A DNA stretch of 64,000 nucleotides. Origin: JAVBMC01 sp031552845 (GTDB lineage: Bacteria; Verrucomicrobiota; Kiritimatiellia; RFP12; DVOR01). Positions 63,629-64,000 of the stretch are shown here, one piece after another. Each line of letters starts with the position of its first letter. The stretch's first letter is position 1. Under the pieces are notes generated by a model, which was not told where the DNA came from, searched no databases, and saw only the letters and a list, made by a program, of their open reading frames with translations. Where the stretch lies: assembly GCA_031552845.1 (NCBI GenBank), contig JAVBMC010000042.1:13744-77743 (forward strand). The letters are read 5' to 3'. A program made the position numbers and the translations under genes.

Positions 63629-63826
63629 CACGGGTGGCGGATATTTGTGACACGGGTGGGAGCGTGCGGTTTTGCGGATATGTTTGTACTGTTCCGCGGA
63701 TGTGAAACAGTTGTCACACGGGTGTGAAAGTACTGTTTTGCGGGTTCGGTAGAGTTGTCACGCGGGTGTGAAACAAATGTCACAGGGGTGTGGGAGAGTT
63801 GTGACACGGGTGGCAGATGGGGGTGT
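63629..63826. repeat. 22-nt-period intergenic array (9 units)
   Basis: There are nine contiguous 22-nt units from 63629 to 63826 without a single indel. The common pattern is CRCGGGTGTG-RAA...TTGTCA. Joined units contain TCACAC-GG-GTGTGA, a 14-bp palindrome. Since 22 is not a multiple of three it is not coding. Confidence 0.8.
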
Positions 63827-63842
63827 TAAGAGTCAAAAAAAA

Positions 63843-63873
63843 GGCCGAGGCGCCTGTTACGGGCGCCCCGGCC
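63843..63873 (-). terminator. terminator of the gene entering at the right edge
   Basis: On the minus strand GGCCGGGGCGCC pairs with GGCGCCTCGGCC around a 7-nt loop, followed by T8. It lies 18 nt past the stop at 63891. Confidence 0.9.
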
Positions 63874-63890
63874 ACGGGGGTTAACTTGCG

Positions 63891-64000
63891 TTAGCCGTTG
63901 GCTTGCACGGTTCCGTCGAGGATGCCGATGCGTAGCGTCTTGCAGCTGTTGAAGCGTTTGCGTACCTCGACGCGGTAGGTCTCGCCTTCGGCCAGCGCGG
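63891..64000 (-). CDS. 3' end of a gene running off the right edge, HU-HIG/Ig-like end
   Basis: Only the last 36 codons are inside the window, reading ALAEGETYRVEVRKRFN and ending TVQANG. The T-Y-R-V-E-V-R block resembles the end of the Ig-like domain of the HU-HIG protein at 31716-32426 (T-W-K-L-E-V-R-A-R). The rest lies beyond position 64000. The identity is inferred from this short match. Confidence 0.45.
   Translation of the reverse strand, partial: ALAEGETYRVEVRKRFNSCKTLRIGILDGTVQANG

Noticed and set aside
63619..63807. 62-codon minus frame across the 22-nt array
   Set aside because: It only reflects the tandem repeats; a 22-nt step shifts frame with each unit.

Overview
The window is about 64 kb of moderately GC-rich bacterial chromosome, most likely from the PVC group (Lentisphaerota, Kiritimatiellota or Verrucomicrobiota). 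The reasons are the mix of genes: PA14 and autotransporter-like secreted proteins, GH172 and GH50-like enzymes, an HU-HIG DNA-binding protein, a DUF3127 protein with an SSB-like tail, a BspA-type LRR giant, a 3.2-kilo-residue secreted protein with Ca-binding repeats, and a tiny basic protein of a PVC-like type. This placement is inferred from gene content only. Most genes lie on the minus strand. There is no rRNA, phage module, IS element or CRISPR array.

Layout. 1-5.8 kb: a GH43 lipoprotein, then the def-lemA-TPM group, then two tandem radical SAM paralogues that resemble the tetraether lipid synthase (Tes) architecture. 6.2-24.2 kb: an accessory carbohydrate locus. It has an ECF sigma factor, an anti-sigma factor in one open frame with a secreted beta-strand-repeat protein (with a second start and signal peptide inside), three paralogous secreted PA14 proteins, a GH172 lipoprotein, a large GH50-like enzyme and a Tat-exported PHP phosphodiesterase. 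24.5-46 kb: a BspA/LRR protein with a structured RNA leader, an XRE regulator, an HU-HIG protein, rsmA, a SurA-like foldase, the 3,244-residue secreted protein and three small paralogous lipoproteins. 47-54.7 kb: housekeeping and envelope genes (small basic protein, tRNA-Cys, prmC, DUF3127, a UPF0104 flippase-like protein, polysaccharide deacetylase, CPA1 antiporter, beta-CASP hydrolase, tRNA-Arg). 55-64 kb: a four-gene DUF1848 operon, tmRNA, orphan membrane or cytosolic proteins, an AAA_14/DUF4143 ATPase, two paralogous lipoproteins and the 3' end of another gene.

How genes may work together. The ECF sigma/anti-sigma pair sits beside the PA14, GH172 and GH50-like genes and probably controls surface or secreted glycan-processing proteins. 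No SusC/D-like importer is visible. The SurA-like foldase lies next to the giant secreted protein and may serve export of such cargo.

The least explained signals are: (i) four intergenic arrays with an exact 22- or 23-nt period and a different unit sequence at each locus, two or three of them built on palindromic cores; (ii) the dual-start anti-sigma/surface-protein frame; (iii) a roughly 90-nt structured leader at the predicted transcription start of the LRR gene; (iv) two promoters placed so close to start codons that their mRNAs should be nearly leaderless.
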